From Sulfurospirillum sp. UCH001 (GTDB lineage Bacteria; Campylobacterota; Campylobacteria; Campylobacterales; Sulfurospirillaceae), in the NCBI RefSeq assembly GCF_001548035.1, contig NZ_AP014723.1, positions 1,488,001-1,552,000 of the forward strand: a stretch of 64,000 bases of DNA. Reading direction: 5' to 3'. The notes beneath the pieces were generated by a model. That model was not told the origin of the DNA. It was given only the letters and a program-made list of their open reading frames with translations, and made no database searches. The number at the start of each line of letters is the position of its first letter. Within the stretch, counting starts at the first letter, position 1. This document shows positions 9,476 to 18,180 of this stretch, one piece after another. A program made the translations under genes and the position numbers.

Positions 9476-11362
9476 TTATTCTACTTCAGCGTCAATGACA
9501 TCGTCATCTTTTTTTGCTTTTGGTTTTTCACCACCAGTGCCACCTGCTGCACCTTGATCTTTTTTGTACATTGCTTCAGCCAATTTATGACTTGCTTCGC
9601 TCAAAGATTTTACTTTTGCATCGATTTGCTCTTTTGTAGCACTCTCGTTCGCAAGAACCTCTTTAAGGGCTTTAAGCTCTGTTTCAATTTTTGCTTTTTC
9701 TTCAGCACTAATCGCTTCGCCCATTTCACCTAAAGATTTCTCTGTTTGGTGAGCCAATGCATCTGCTTGATTTCTAGCATCAACTGCTTCTTTACGTTTT
9801 TTGTCTTCTTCTTTGTGAAGCTCAGCATCTTTAACCATTTTTTCGATCTCTGCATCATCAAGTCCTGAACTACCAGAGATTTTAATCTCTTGTGCTTTAC
9901 CAGTTGCTTTGTCTTTTGCAGATACAGTTAAAATACCGTTCGCATCGATGTCAAAAGAGACTTCAATTTGAGGTACACCACGAGGTGCAGGTGGAATGCT
10001 CTCAAGGTTGAACTGTCCTAAAGATTTATTGTCTCTTGCAAATTCACGCTCACCTTGGAGAACATGAATGGTAACTGCTGGTTGATTGTCTTCTGCTGTT
10101 GAGAACACTTGTGATTTCTTAACAGGAATCGTTGTACCCTTCTCGATGAGTTTTGTCATAACGCCACCCAAAGTCTCAATACCAAGGCTAAGAGGTGTAA
10201 CATCTAGAAGAAGAATATCTTTGACATCACCTTTGATAACCGCACCTTGAATTGCTGCACCAATTGCTACAACTTCATCAGGATTTACAGATTTGTTAAG
10301 GTCTTTCTCAAAAAATTCTTTTACTTTTTGTTGAACTAAAGGAACACGAGTTGATCCACCAACCATAACGATCTCTTTAATTTCAGCTTTTTTCAAATCA
10401 GAGTCATTAACAACTTCTTTGATTTTTTTGATTGTAAGTTCTACTAAATCTTCGATCATTGACTCAAATTTTGCACGAGTCAATTTTTTAACAAGGTGTT
10501 TAGGACCTGTTGCATCTGCTGTAATAAATGGTAAGTTTACCTCTGTCTCGTTAGAAGATGAAAGTTCTTTTTTCGCGTTTTCAGCTGCTTCTTTAAGACG
10601 TTGAAGAGCCATAACATCAGCTTTAAGATCAATGCCATTTTCATTTTTGAATTCAGTAACTAACCAGTCAATAAGACGGTTATCGAAGTCATCACCACCA
10701 AGGAACGCGTCACCACCTGTTGAGAGAACTTCAACGACATTATCACCTGTCTCTAGAACAGTAACGTCAAATGTACCACCACCCAAGTCATAAACTACGA
10801 TTTTCTCTGCTTCTTTTTTATCTAAACCATAAGACAAAGCCGCTGCAGTAGGTTCGTTGATAATTCTTAAAACATTAAGACCTGCAATTGTACCTGCTTC
10901 TTTTGTTGCTTTTCTCTGAGAGTCATTAAAGTATGCTGGAACCGTAATAACCGCATCAGTTACCTCTTCACCAAGGAAAGCTTCTGCATCTTCTTTGAGT
11001 TTCATCAAAACTTTTGCGCTGATTTCTTGTGGAGTATACACTTTACCATCAATTTCAATTGCACATGCACCATTTCTATCAACAACTGCATATGGAAGAC
11101 GTTTTTTAGCCTCATTTGCTTTCTCTTCATTGCTCATAAGACCCATAATTCTTTTGATAGAATAAATTGTTCTTTTAGGGTTTGTTACGGCTTGACGTTT
11201 TGCAGTATCACCAACAAGAACTTCTTCTTTATCTGTAAATGCTACAACAGATGGAGTTGTGTTTTTACCCTCTTTATTTGGGATTACTTTACTCTCGCCT
11301 CTTTCATAAACACATACACATGAGTTTGTTGTTCCTAAATCTATACCAATTACTTTTCCCAT
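9476..11362 (-). CDS. dnaK: molecular chaperone DnaK (Hsp70)
   Basis: DnaK is the ATP-dependent Hsp70 chaperone, working with GrpE and a J protein. At 628 residues it is full length. It begins [15 protein letters not shown], contains the phosphate-2 motif [15 protein letters not shown], and ends with a Gly/Ala and acidic tail ([10 protein letters not shown]). It is the last gene of the hrcA-grpE-dnaK operon, 23 nt after grpE, and is followed by a strong terminator. Regulation by HspR and HrcA is expected from the promoter upstream of hrcA. Confidence 0.98.
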   Translation of the reverse strand: MGKVIGIDLGTTNSCVCVYERGESKVIPNKEGKNTTPSVVAFTDKEEVLVGDTAKRQAVTNPKRTIYSIKRIMGLMSNEEKANEAKKRLPYAVVDRNGACAIEIDGKVYTPQEISAKVLMKLKEDAEAFLGEEVTDAVITVPAYFNDSQRKATKEAGTIAGLNVLRIINEPTAAALSYGLDKKEAEKIVVYDLGGGTFDVTVLETGDNVVEVLSTGGDAFLGGDDFDNRLIDWLVTEFKNENGIDLKADVMALQRLKEAAENAKKELSSSNETEVNLPFITADATGPKHLVKKLTRAKFESMIEDLVELTIKKIKEVVNDSDLKKAEIKEIVMVGGSTRVPLVQQKVKEFFEKDLNKSVNPDEVVAIGAAIQGAVIKGDVKDILLLDVTPLSLGIETLGGVMTKLIEKGTTIPVKKSQVFSTAEDNQPAVTIHVLQGEREFARDNKSLGQFNLESIPPAPRGVPQIEVSFDIDANGILTVSAKDKATGKAQEIKISGSSGLDDAEIEKMVKDAELHKEEDKKRKEAVDARNQADALAHQTEKSLGEMGEAISAEEKAKIETELKALKEVLANESATKEQIDAKVKSLSEASHKLAEAMYKKDQGAAGGTGGEKPKAKKDDDVIDAEVE

Positions 11363-11385
11363 TTTTTATCCTTTGTCATTTTGAT

Positions 11386-11946
11386 TTATTTTACGATACT
11401 AACCATTGCTGGTCTTAAAATACGTTCTTTGATTTTATAGCCTTTTTGGAAAACCTGTAAAATCTCGCCCGATTTTTTTTCATCACTCTCTAATTGCATT
11501 ACCGCTTCATGGAAATTTGGATCAAACGTTCCTTCAATATCAACAAGTTCAACACCATGCTTTTCAAATGCTTTTCTAAACTGTTCAATCGTAAGCTCTA
11601 AACCCTCTTTTACTTTTGAAAGAAGTTCACCACTTTCAACATCCGAATTGCCTCCTGCAAGAATTGCCATCTCTAAAGAGTCAATTACAGGTAAAAGATC
11701 ACGTGCAAATACTTCGTGAGCATAAGAAATGGCTTGCATTTTCTCTTTCTCTAAACGTCGTTTCATATTGTCAAAATCAGCATTTGCTCTTAAATATCGA
11801 TCTTCAAGTTCAGCAATTTTGGAGTTTAGCACTTCTATTTCATTATTTTGTTCACATTCACACTCTTCATTGTCCCCACAACACTCAGGAACAATTTCTG
11901 CAGAGGATTCAGAAATACTCTGCTCTTCTTTTATTTTTTCATCCAC
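11386..11946 (-). CDS. grpE: nucleotide exchange factor GrpE, with a Cys cluster in its tail
   Basis: GrpE releases ADP from DnaK. The 186-residue protein has the usual long coiled coil (about 40-95) followed by the beta-domain, ending in the conserved ILRPAMVSIVK. Odd feature: the disordered N-terminal tail has Cys-Cys and two further Cys in PECCGDNEECECE (about 20-32). Cys is rare in GrpE tails, so metal binding or redox sensing is conceivable. It starts 3 nt after the hrcA stop and is co-transcribed with it. Confidence 0.96.
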   Translation of the reverse strand: MDEKIKEEQSISESSAEIVPECCGDNEECECEQNNEIEVLNSKIAELEDRYLRANADFDNMKRRLEKEKMQAISYAHEVFARDLLPVIDSLEMAILAGGNSDVESGELLSKVKEGLELTIEQFRKAFEKHGVELVDIEGTFDPNFHEAVMQLESDEKKSGEILQVFQKGYKIKERILRPAMVSIVK

Positions 11947-11949
11947 ATG

Positions 11950-12753
11950 TTACTCCTTAACTTGATTAAAAAAATCTTCAAAATCACTCTCGATGCGTCC
12001 AAAACAGAAGAAATCAACGGTTGTATCTTCATCTTTGAGTTGTGCCTTTTGCTTGACTGCCATGCATCCACGAGGAACAAAACCATCAAAATAAAGCCCA
12101 TCACGAATAGATTCTACAAAATGAAGCGTTTGAAACCTTTGTATAAACGTATCATTTTGGAGATCTTGAGCAATGGAATACATCTCTCTTTCGCCCTCCT
12201 TTAAAATAGGTGCTTGAGAAAAAATTGCAGAGAGTTTTTCGTGCAACTCATAAAGACCTACTTGCGCTGAAATATCTTTCAACTCTCGCATTTGGCACCC
12301 TACAAGACGCTGTAAAAACTGTTCTACTTTAGCATTAAACTTTAAAACAACCTCATGTCCATCAAAAACTAATATCAAAAAACGATTCTCTACAGTTACT
12401 AACTCTTTAAAAGTTTGCATTGCTGTCTTTTCAACAATACAAAAAAGATTGTGTTCATGTGTAGAACGCTTAATTTTATCAATATTTTTTATCTGCAATG
12501 GATGTGTTAAATCTAATTTTTCTTGCCAATATCCCATGAGAGCGCGGTGCGTTGGAACACGTCCACTACTAACATGGAGTTGTTCTAAAGAACCAACATC
12601 AGAGAGTTTTTTGAAATAAATGCGTATAGTAGAAGGAGAGATGCCAAGTGTCATCTTCATCTGTAGCTCAGATGAGCCTATAGGCATTCTTGATTTTAGG
12701 TACTCTTGGATGATGGCATCTAAAATCAACTCTTGCTTTGAAGGTTTTTTCAT
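11950..12753 (-). CDS. hrcA: heat-inducible transcription repressor HrcA
   Basis: HrcA binds CIRCE operators and represses chaperone genes. The N-terminal winged helix (QELILDAIIQEYLKSR ... GISPSTIRIYFKKL) is clear, and the length is near the 260-270 residues seen in Campylobacter. The frame is open to a GTG at 12762, but that codon lies inside the CIRCE half-site and has no ribosome site; ATG 12753, preceded by TTAAGAG at a normal distance, is preferred (267 aa). First gene of the dnaK operon. Confidence 0.92.
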   Translation of the reverse strand: MKKPSKQELILDAIIQEYLKSRMPIGSSELQMKMTLGISPSTIRIYFKKLSDVGSLEQLHVSSGRVPTHRALMGYWQEKLDLTHPLQIKNIDKIKRSTHEHNLFCIVEKTAMQTFKELVTVENRFLILVFDGHEVVLKFNAKVEQFLQRLVGCQMRELKDISAQVGLYELHEKLSAIFSQAPILKEGEREMYSIAQDLQNDTFIQRFQTLHFVESIRDGLYFDGFVPRGCMAVKQKAQLKDEDTTVDFFCFGRIESDFEDFFNQVKE

Positions 12754-12755
12754 TT

Positions 12756-12782
12756 TTAGCACTCTTAATGTTTAATTGCTGA
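12756..12782 (-). promoter_or_regulatory. CIRCE operator (one half perfect, one degenerate)
   Basis: The consensus is TTAGCACTC-N9-GAGTGCTAA. On the plus strand 12756-12764 is a perfect TTAGCACTC, followed by 9 nt and AATTGCTGA (6 of 9 matches). It lies over the expected transcription start and just before the hrcA ATG, the usual place for HrcA autorepression. Confidence 0.75.
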
Positions 12783-12786
12783 TAAA

Positions 12787-12817
12787 ATTATACAACATTG
12801 AGTGTAGTATTGTCAAG
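12787..12817 (-). promoter_or_regulatory. sigma70 promoter of hrcA-grpE-dnaK with a HAIR-like HspR site
   Basis: On the minus strand a perfect TTGACA (12811-12816) is separated by 18 nt from a perfect TATAAT (12787-12792). Overlapping the -35 and spacer, 12797-12817 reads CTTGACA-N7-ACTCAAT, close to the HAIR consensus CTTGAGT-N7-ACTCAAG bound by HspR. The operon thus appears to be under both HspR and HrcA control, as is known for Campylobacter jejuni. Confidence 0.8.
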
Positions 12818-12928
12818 CAATAGGCAACAAAAGAACTCATTAAATAGCTATCTGTATTAGAAATGCCATTATATGGGCATTAGTACTTTAAAATTGAAGG
12901 AATAGGAATAAAAAAAAGAAAGATGAGT

Positions 12929-13099
12929 TTAACGGACAGGATGTTTGAGACGTTTTTTATTTCGCATGAATAGAAGTTTTAAAAAATGTTTGATATTACT
13001 TTTATTTTCTTTGAGTTTAGAGAAGAAAGTCTCTTTTTCAGTAATAGCAGTAAAGATGTCGTTTAAAGCTTGTCTTTCATTTTGTGACAACGTACTCAT
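12929..13099 (-). CDS. small basic protein (56 aa) coupled to an HTH gene
   Basis: An ATG at 13099 overlaps the stop of the upstream HTH gene (ATGA) and opens 56 codons, MSTLSQNERQ to the C-terminal KHPVR, ending with TAA at 12929. The protein is helical by composition and strongly basic in its C-terminal half (KNKSNIKHF, RNKKRLKH). It is not recognised. Tight coupling to the regulator gene suggests a real gene; a role in nucleic-acid binding or as a partner of the HTH protein is inference. Confidence 0.6.
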   Translation of the reverse strand: MSTLSQNERQALNDIFTAITEKETFFSKLKENKSNIKHFLKLLFMRNKKRLKHPVR

Positions 13100-13344
13100 T
13101 TTTCATCCTTTAATTCTTGTGCTATGCGTCGAATCAAACGTAAAGCATCAACCTCTTCGAGTTCACCTAGCATTTTGAAAATTGCTGATGCTGCTTGAGG
13201 TTGAGAATTACCAAGCTTCCAATCTTGGTATGTTCGCATTGATACGCCCAATTTATCTGCCATCTCACGCTGAGAAATCTTCTTGCCAAAAAATTTTGAC
13301 TCAACAGCATTATGAAGGAGATTAAAAATATCGTTTGTTTTCAT
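13096..13344 (-). CDS. HTH (Xre-type) DNA-binding protein
   Basis: The 82-residue protein has a single helix-turn-helix in ISQREMADKLGVSMRTYQDWKLG (about 24-46), of the Cro/Xre type. The remaining C-terminal part is helical. The frame extends upstream to a TTG at 13362, but ATG 13344 gives MKTNDIFNLL and fits the position of the -10 box (13373-13378) better. It forms a two-gene unit with the 56-aa gene. The arrangement resembles small regulator or antitoxin modules, but no toxin is recognisable. Confidence 0.8.
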   Translation of the reverse strand: MKTNDIFNLLHNAVESKFFGKKISQREMADKLGVSMRTYQDWKLGNSQPQAASAIFKMLGELEEVDALRLIRRIAQELKDEK

Positions 13345-13685
13345 GTATAAGATTCTAGCCAAGGCTGGTTTAATTATACATAAATACGATTATTTTATAA
13401 GTTATTATATCTTAAAAATAACAATTTACTACATATTTAATACAATAAATTGATATTATTAGTATATTATACATTTTTTTACTCACTTTATGTTTATTTT
13501 TATACAGAAAAACGTATAGATTTATTTTGTCTATGGTAATATAGATAAAATGATAGAAAAATTGTGTGTTTAAATTTTAAATAATGTTGCTATGAATGAA
13601 GAATAAAAATTAAGATTGAAATGAGAAGTAAAAAGGAAGAGATACGAGATGGCAATTACCATCTCGTATCGTAAAAAAGCGCTGA
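13345..13685. other. gene-free AT-rich stretch between rpsO and the HTH gene
   Basis: About 340 nt without a supportable gene and markedly AT-rich. It holds the rpsO terminator at its right end. At its left end there is a minus-strand TATAAT (13373-13378), the likely -10 of the HTH operon. AGCC-AA-GGCT (13358-13367) lies just after it and might be an operator. No RNA gene was recognised in between. Confidence 0.6.
13628..13670 (-). terminator. Rho-independent terminator of rpsO
   Basis: A perfect 12-bp stem, GATACGAGATGG with CCATCTCGTATC (13641-13670), has a 6-nt loop. On the minus strand it is followed by a TCTTCCTTTTTACTT tract. It lies shortly after the rpsO stop. Confidence 0.88.
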
Positions 13686-13958
13686 CTATTTATCTCTAAT
13701 AGAAAGTTCTTTAATAACTTGGCTGTATTTTGCAAAATCTTTTCTTTTAAGATATTGCATCAATCGTTTACGTTGACCAACAAGTTTAAGAAGTCCTAAT
13801 CTTGAAGAGTGATCTTTTGCATTACTCTTAAGATGTTCTGTCAAATCACTGATTCTTTTAGAAAGAAGTGCGATTTGTACTTCTGGAGAACCTGTGTCTC
13901 CTTCTTTTCTGCCAAACTGACTAACAATTGCTTGTTTTTGCGCCGAACCTAAAGCCAT
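13686..13958 (-). CDS. rpsO: 30S ribosomal protein S15
   Basis: S15 binds 16S rRNA early in small-subunit assembly. The 90-residue protein has the family helices and signature blocks DTGSPEVQIALLSKRI and HSSRLGLLKLVGQRKRLMQYL. Ribosome site AGGAGG precedes the ATG. Campylobacter also keeps rpsO beside the Rrf2 and flhA genes. Confidence 0.98.
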   Translation of the reverse strand: MALGSAQKQAIVSQFGRKEGDTGSPEVQIALLSKRISDLTEHLKSNAKDHSSRLGLLKLVGQRKRLMQYLKRKDFAKYSQVIKELSIRDK

Positions 13959-14195
13959 GATGACCTCCTGATTGGTATATGAATTTACTTTTAAAATAAA
14001 AGCTTGGAATTGTAGCTAAAAAAAGAAAAATTGTCTATTGTGCTTTTACAATACTTCACAAGCATGGTAAAAAGCCTTCTCAACAAAATCAAAGACATCC
14101 ATGTCTTTAGGAACTATCTTTGTAATTAAAGCTAAATATAACGTTTATTTAGTACAATATTTCTCTTATTTAACCTGATATGTTGAGGAAAACGA

Positions 14196-14600
14196 ATGTT
14201 ATTAACCAAAGCAAGTGAATATGCACTGCTATCATTGATTATTATTTCTCAAAAAAACACCCCACAAGATGTCGATACACTTTCCAATCAACTTGGTATT
14301 TCAAAAAGTTTTTTAGCAAAAATCCTTCAAGCACTTGCTAAAGAAAACATTCTTAGCTCTTTTAAAGGTGCCCATGGTGGTTTTATGCTTGCAAAAAAAC
14401 CTGAAGAACTTACCTTAAAAATGATCGTAGAGTGTGCAGAAAAAAAACAAACTATGGTTTTTGAATGCTCCCCTTCAACACAAAAATGCCCAGGAGGCAA
14501 AGGTACGTATTGTCGTGTTTGGCCTATCTTGAACAAGCTTCAAACGAAAATTGATCTATTTTTGGATAATATGACACTTAAAGATATAATAGAAATTTAA
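14196..14600 (+). CDS. Rrf2-family transcriptional regulator with a Cys triad
   Basis: Rrf2 regulators (IscR, NsrR and relatives) bind DNA through an N-terminal winged helix, often under control of an Fe-S cluster. This 134-residue protein has the winged helix in 1-65 (MLLTKASEYALLSL) and three Cys at 91, 98 and 106 (C-x6-C-x7-C), similar to but wider than the IscR spacing, plus Cys80. GAGGA precedes the ATG and a TACAAT box lies near 14154. It is 9 nt upstream of flhA, so it may be co-transcribed with it. Ligand and target genes are unknown. Confidence 0.88.
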   Translation: MLLTKASEYALLSLIIISQKNTPQDVDTLSNQLGISKSFLAKILQALAKENILSSFKGAHGGFMLAKKPEELTLKMIVECAEKKQTMVFECSPSTQKCPGGKGTYCRVWPILNKLQTKIDLFLDNMTLKDIIEI

Positions 14601-14609
14601 GGGTGTTGA

Positions 14610-16805
14610 TTGGCTAAAAATCAAAATGCGCTTCTAGCTAGAGTTATTCCTTACCTAGAGCCTATTGTCAAAGCAAAAGATCTTACTGTCGTTATTTTTA
14701 TTGTCGCTATTATGGCGATTATTATTGTCCCTCTTCCTAGTGGTATACTCGATTTCTTCCTAGTTATATCCTTGTCTGTATCAGTGCTTATTATTCTTAT
14801 ATCACTTTATATCCCTAAACCAACGGATCTATCAACGTTTCCAACACTTATTCTGATTATTACACTTTTTAGGCTTTCGTTAAATATCGCTACAACAAGA
14901 ATGATTCTTACCAACGGTCACTTAGGTCCAGATGCTGTAAGTGACATCGTCTCTAGCTTTGGACAATTTGTTGTTGGTGGTAACTATGTTATCGGTGTTG
15001 TTGTCTTTACGATTCTTGTTTTGATTAACTTTATGGTTATTACCAAAGGTTCAACAAGGGTTGCTGAAGTTGCTGCACGTTTTACACTTGATGCGATGCC
15101 TGGTAAACAAATGGCAATCGATGCTGACCTCAATGCGGGTTTGATTGATGAAAAAACAGCACGAAAAAGACGTGAAGATATTATTCAAGAAGCAAACTTT
15201 TATGGTGCGATGGACGGTTCGAGTAAATTCGTTAAAGGTGATGCTGTTGCTGGTATTATCATCACTATTATTAACATTATCGGCGGCTTCCTCATTGGCT
15301 CGTTCCAACATGGACTTGAACTTGGTGTAAGTGCTCAAACCTATACCATTTTAACAATCGGTGATGGTCTTGTATCTCAGCTTCCAGCGCTCATTACATC
15401 AACAGCAACCGGTATCTTAATCACCCGTGCCAATAAAGCAGATGACGTTAGCTTCTCTGACGGTGCTGTACAACAACTCTTTGGGGAACATAAAACCCTC
15501 TTGATTGTTGGATCTATCTTGGTGCTTTTTGCATTGGTTCCAGGTCTTCCTACCCTTTCACTGATGTTTGTTGGATTTATCTTCTTAGGCTTAGGCTATC
15601 TTGTTAAACAAACCAATGACGGTAGTTTCTCTTTACAAAAATTCTTTTCATCGACACCTGCTTCTATGCAAAAAGCAAAACAAGAAGCTGAGACAAAAGC
15701 ACAACAAGCTAGCACGGCGCCGAAGAAAAGCCCTGAAGAACTCCGTAAAGAAGAAGAGACAACACTTAATGATATTCTTAAATTGGAAATTTTGGAACTC
15801 GATTTGGGATATCAGCTCATTAAACTGGCAGATCCTGCACAAGGTGGAGATCTTCTTGATCGTGTTAAAAGTATGCGTCGTAAAATTGCAGCTGACTTTG
15901 GTTATCTTATACCACAAGTACGTATTCGCGATAACTTACATCTTGCACCAAATCATTATCAACTTTTGCTCAAAGGTATTGAGATTGGTAGTGGCGAAAT
16001 CTACCCTGATAAATTTATGGCGATGGACAGTGGACTTACGATCGATAAAGTACAAGGTATTCCTACAAAAGAGCCTGCATTTGGGCTAGATGCTATTTGG
16101 ATTGAAGCATCAGCCAAAGAAGATGCAATTATTAAAGGTTACACTACGGTTGATCCTGCAACTGTTATTTCAACACACCTTAGTGAGCTTATTAAGAAAT
16201 ATGCAGAAGAGCTTCTTACGCGTCAAGAGGTTCAAAGCCTCATTGATAAGCTGCAAAAAGATTATCCTGTTGTGGTTAATGACTGTCTTAAAGTGGCAAA
16301 TGTCGGACTTATTCAAAAAGTACTTAAAGCGTTGCTTCATGAAAAGATTCCAATTAAAGATCTTCTTACCATTGTTGAAACCATCAGCGATGTGGCAGAA
16401 GTTACCAAAAATATTTCTATTATTGTTGAACAAGTGCGTGCTAAACTTTCTCGTGTTATTACAAAACAATACAAAGATGACAATGGCGTCTTAAAATTAT
16501 TGACTTTTAATGCAGGAACAGAGCAAAAGCTTCTAGATTCACTCAGAGAGCGTGATGGTGTTCGCGACCTTGTACTCAATATTGGACAGATTAATACCCT
16601 AGTTAAGGCATGTAGTGACGAAGCAACCAAGCTTCTTCACAAAGGTATCGCGCCTGTTGTTATTATTGTTGATCCTCTTCTTCGTAAATCACTCTCTGAT
16701 ATTTTCGAAAAATTTGGACTCGATATTGTCGTTCTTTCACATGCAGAGATTGACTCAAGCTCTAAATTTGAAGTCATGGGCTCAATCGAAATCGAAAAGC
16801 TCTAA
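14610..16805 (+). CDS. flhA: flagellar biosynthesis protein FlhA
   Basis: FlhA is the large export-gate subunit of the flagellar type III secretion system in the inner membrane. At 731 residues it is full length: about eight membrane helices in the first 330, the conserved cytosolic FHIPEP-type loop region DAMPGKQMAIDADLNAG, then a large cytoplasmic domain with substrate-binding subdomains. The start is TTG at 14610, preceded by AAGGG. The organism is therefore probably flagellated. Confidence 0.96.
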   Translation: MAKNQNALLARVIPYLEPIVKAKDLTVVIFIVAIMAIIIVPLPSGILDFFLVISLSVSVLIILISLYIPKPTDLSTFPTLILIITLFRLSLNIATTRMILTNGHLGPDAVSDIVSSFGQFVVGGNYVIGVVVFTILVLINFMVITKGSTRVAEVAARFTLDAMPGKQMAIDADLNAGLIDEKTARKRREDIIQEANFYGAMDGSSKFVKGDAVAGIIITIINIIGGFLIGSFQHGLELGVSAQTYTILTIGDGLVSQLPALITSTATGILITRANKADDVSFSDGAVQQLFGEHKTLLIVGSILVLFALVPGLPTLSLMFVGFIFLGLGYLVKQTNDGSFSLQKFFSSTPASMQKAKQEAETKAQQASTAPKKSPEELRKEEETTLNDILKLEILELDLGYQLIKLADPAQGGDLLDRVKSMRRKIAADFGYLIPQVRIRDNLHLAPNHYQLLLKGIEIGSGEIYPDKFMAMDSGLTIDKVQGIPTKEPAFGLDAIWIEASAKEDAIIKGYTTVDPATVISTHLSELIKKYAEELLTRQEVQSLIDKLQKDYPVVVNDCLKVANVGLIQKVLKALLHEKIPIKDLLTIVETISDVAEVTKNISIIVEQVRAKLSRVITKQYKDDNGVLKLLTFNAGTEQKLLDSLRERDGVRDLVLNIGQINTLVKACSDEATKLLHKGIAPVVIIVDPLLRKSLSDIFEKFGLDIVVLSHAEIDSSSKFEVMGSIEIEKL

Positions 16806-16846
16806 ACCAAACATACCCTATATATCACTAAGCATTAAGGATTTTT

Positions 16847-17872
16847 ATGAATTATACATTACACCACCTCTCGCACACAGATTTAGATGGCTACAGTTGC
16901 CAGATGGTGAGTGCACACTATTTTGATTCAATTCAATTTTATAACTCTAACTATGGCAAAGAGATCAACGAATGTTTTAATCAAATTTTAGCATCTATTC
17001 AAACCTCCACGTCCCAAAAACATGTTATTTTAATCACGGACTTAAACCTTACGATGGATCAAGCAAAAGAGTTTGAATCTAAAGTCAATATTTGCGATAA
17101 AGAAATTATGATGTTTGTCTTAGACCATCATAAAACAGGTCAAGAATGCGCAGATGCTTTTGAGTGGTATTTTCTTGATTCTAGCCGCTGTGCCACAAAA
17201 ATTACCTATGATTTTTTCAGCGCATTGTATGGAAAAGATGAGAAGTTAAGTAAATATGTTGATGTCGTCAATGCCGTCGATATTTGGCTTGAAAATGAGC
17301 CGGAATTTGAGTTGGGTAAAGTCTGTATGGGACTTGTAAGTGGTGCTAAAGAAGTTAATAAAGTGATGTTTCCTGATGAGAATAGTCAGTACATCTTTTC
17401 ATTACTGAATAAAGCACAAGAGTATTTTTCATGCCAAGAAGCACATATCGCTTTAGATGATGCTATACATAGTATGAAAAAATCATTTTTTGTATCCACT
17501 AAAAATGACACCTTAAGCAACCTCGTCTCTGCTTATAATGTCATCTTACTTACTCAAAATAAAGAAAAAATGCAGATTAGTTATAAAGAGTATAAAGGCA
17601 TTTTAACCTATAACATTGGTAATGTCTCTGTCATTGGTAACGACTTTTTAACAGCAAATCCTGATATGGATTTCTTTATGGATATTACCTCCAAAAAAAC
17701 GATTAGTTTACGCTCTAATGGTAAAGTGGATGTCAGTAAAATCGCAGCACAAATCGCGAACGGTGGCGGACACCACAATGCAAGCGGAGGACTTCTCAGC
17801 AACTTCAAAGATGCTTTTATCTATGATAACATCAAATCACAAGTGATGAGTATCATCGCGAATAAAGGATAA
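16847..17872 (+). CDS. DHH-family phosphoesterase
   Basis: DHH/DHHA1 enzymes cleave short oligonucleotides, cyclic dinucleotides or pyrophosphate. The 341-residue protein has an N-terminal HTDLDGY metal motif (10-16), the signature DHH at 93-95, and a C-terminal GGGHHNASGG (from about 306) that binds substrate. This order fits NrnA-like nanoRNases or related enzymes. It follows flhA by 41 nt and is adjacent to a small acidic protein gene. The exact substrate cannot be told from sequence. Confidence 0.88.
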   Translation: MNYTLHHLSHTDLDGYSCQMVSAHYFDSIQFYNSNYGKEINECFNQILASIQTSTSQKHVILITDLNLTMDQAKEFESKVNICDKEIMMFVLDHHKTGQECADAFEWYFLDSSRCATKITYDFFSALYGKDEKLSKYVDVVNAVDIWLENEPEFELGKVCMGLVSGAKEVNKVMFPDENSQYIFSLLNKAQEYFSCQEAHIALDDAIHSMKKSFFVSTKNDTLSNLVSAYNVILLTQNKEKMQISYKEYKGILTYNIGNVSVIGNDFLTANPDMDFFMDITSKKTISLRSNGKVDVSKIAAQIANGGGHHNASGGLLSNFKDAFIYDNIKSQVMSIIANKG

Positions 17873-17875
17873 AAC

Positions 17876-18142
17876 ATGGAAGCCAAAGAACTCCAAAAAG
17901 AGCTAGAACGCGCTGAGGTTGAGATCGAAGAGATGGCAATGCAACTGGCTGACATGCTAGGAGCTGCACTCTATTTTGCGGGCGTAAAAAAAGAAGATCT
18001 GCCTAAAGCAATTGATTTATATCTCAAAGGACTTGATGAAGTCTTTGATGATGAAGATGAAGACAGTGAGATGGGATTTGAAGAGATAATCGAAGTTATT
18101 GAGTTTCTTAAAACCAAACACCCAAAATTATTTCATAAATAA
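17876..18142 (+). CDS. small acidic protein of unknown function
   Basis: The 88-residue protein is very acidic, with a helical N-terminal half (ELERAEVEIEEMAMQLADML) and an Asp/Glu run near 58-65 (DDEDEDSEM). No family is recognised. It begins 3 nt after the DHH phosphoesterase stop and is followed by a terminator, so it is the last gene of that transcript. A similar small gene next to the DHH gene is, as I recall, found in Campylobacter. Confidence 0.8.
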   Translation: MEAKELQKELERAEVEIEEMAMQLADMLGAALYFAGVKKEDLPKAIDLYLKGLDEVFDDEDEDSEMGFEEIIEVIEFLKTKHPKLFHK

Positions 18143-18147
18143 TATCT

Positions 18148-18180
18148 GTGTAGAGAAAACTTTCTCTACACCCTCTTTTT
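18148..18180 (+). terminator. Rho-independent terminator after the DHH operon
   Basis: A perfect 11-bp repeat GTGTAGAGAAA / TTTCTCTACAC (18148-18171) is followed by CCTCTTTTT. It overlaps the stop end of the convergent cmoA gene and may serve both directions, but the U-tract favours the plus strand. Confidence 0.85.

Noticed and set aside
12860-12888. Short dyad AATGCC ... GGCATT after the small HTH operon
   Set aside because: Only six base pairs with a wide loop and no U-tract; not strong enough to call a terminator.
14046-14148. Minus-strand frame ending MDVFDFVEKAFYHACEVL upstream of the Rrf2 gene
   Set aside because: The peptide looks protein-like and could be a remnant of a lost gene, but only 32 codons are open, there is no ribosome site and it crosses the Rrf2 promoter. 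Too little evidence; a search of the fragment against relatives would settle it.
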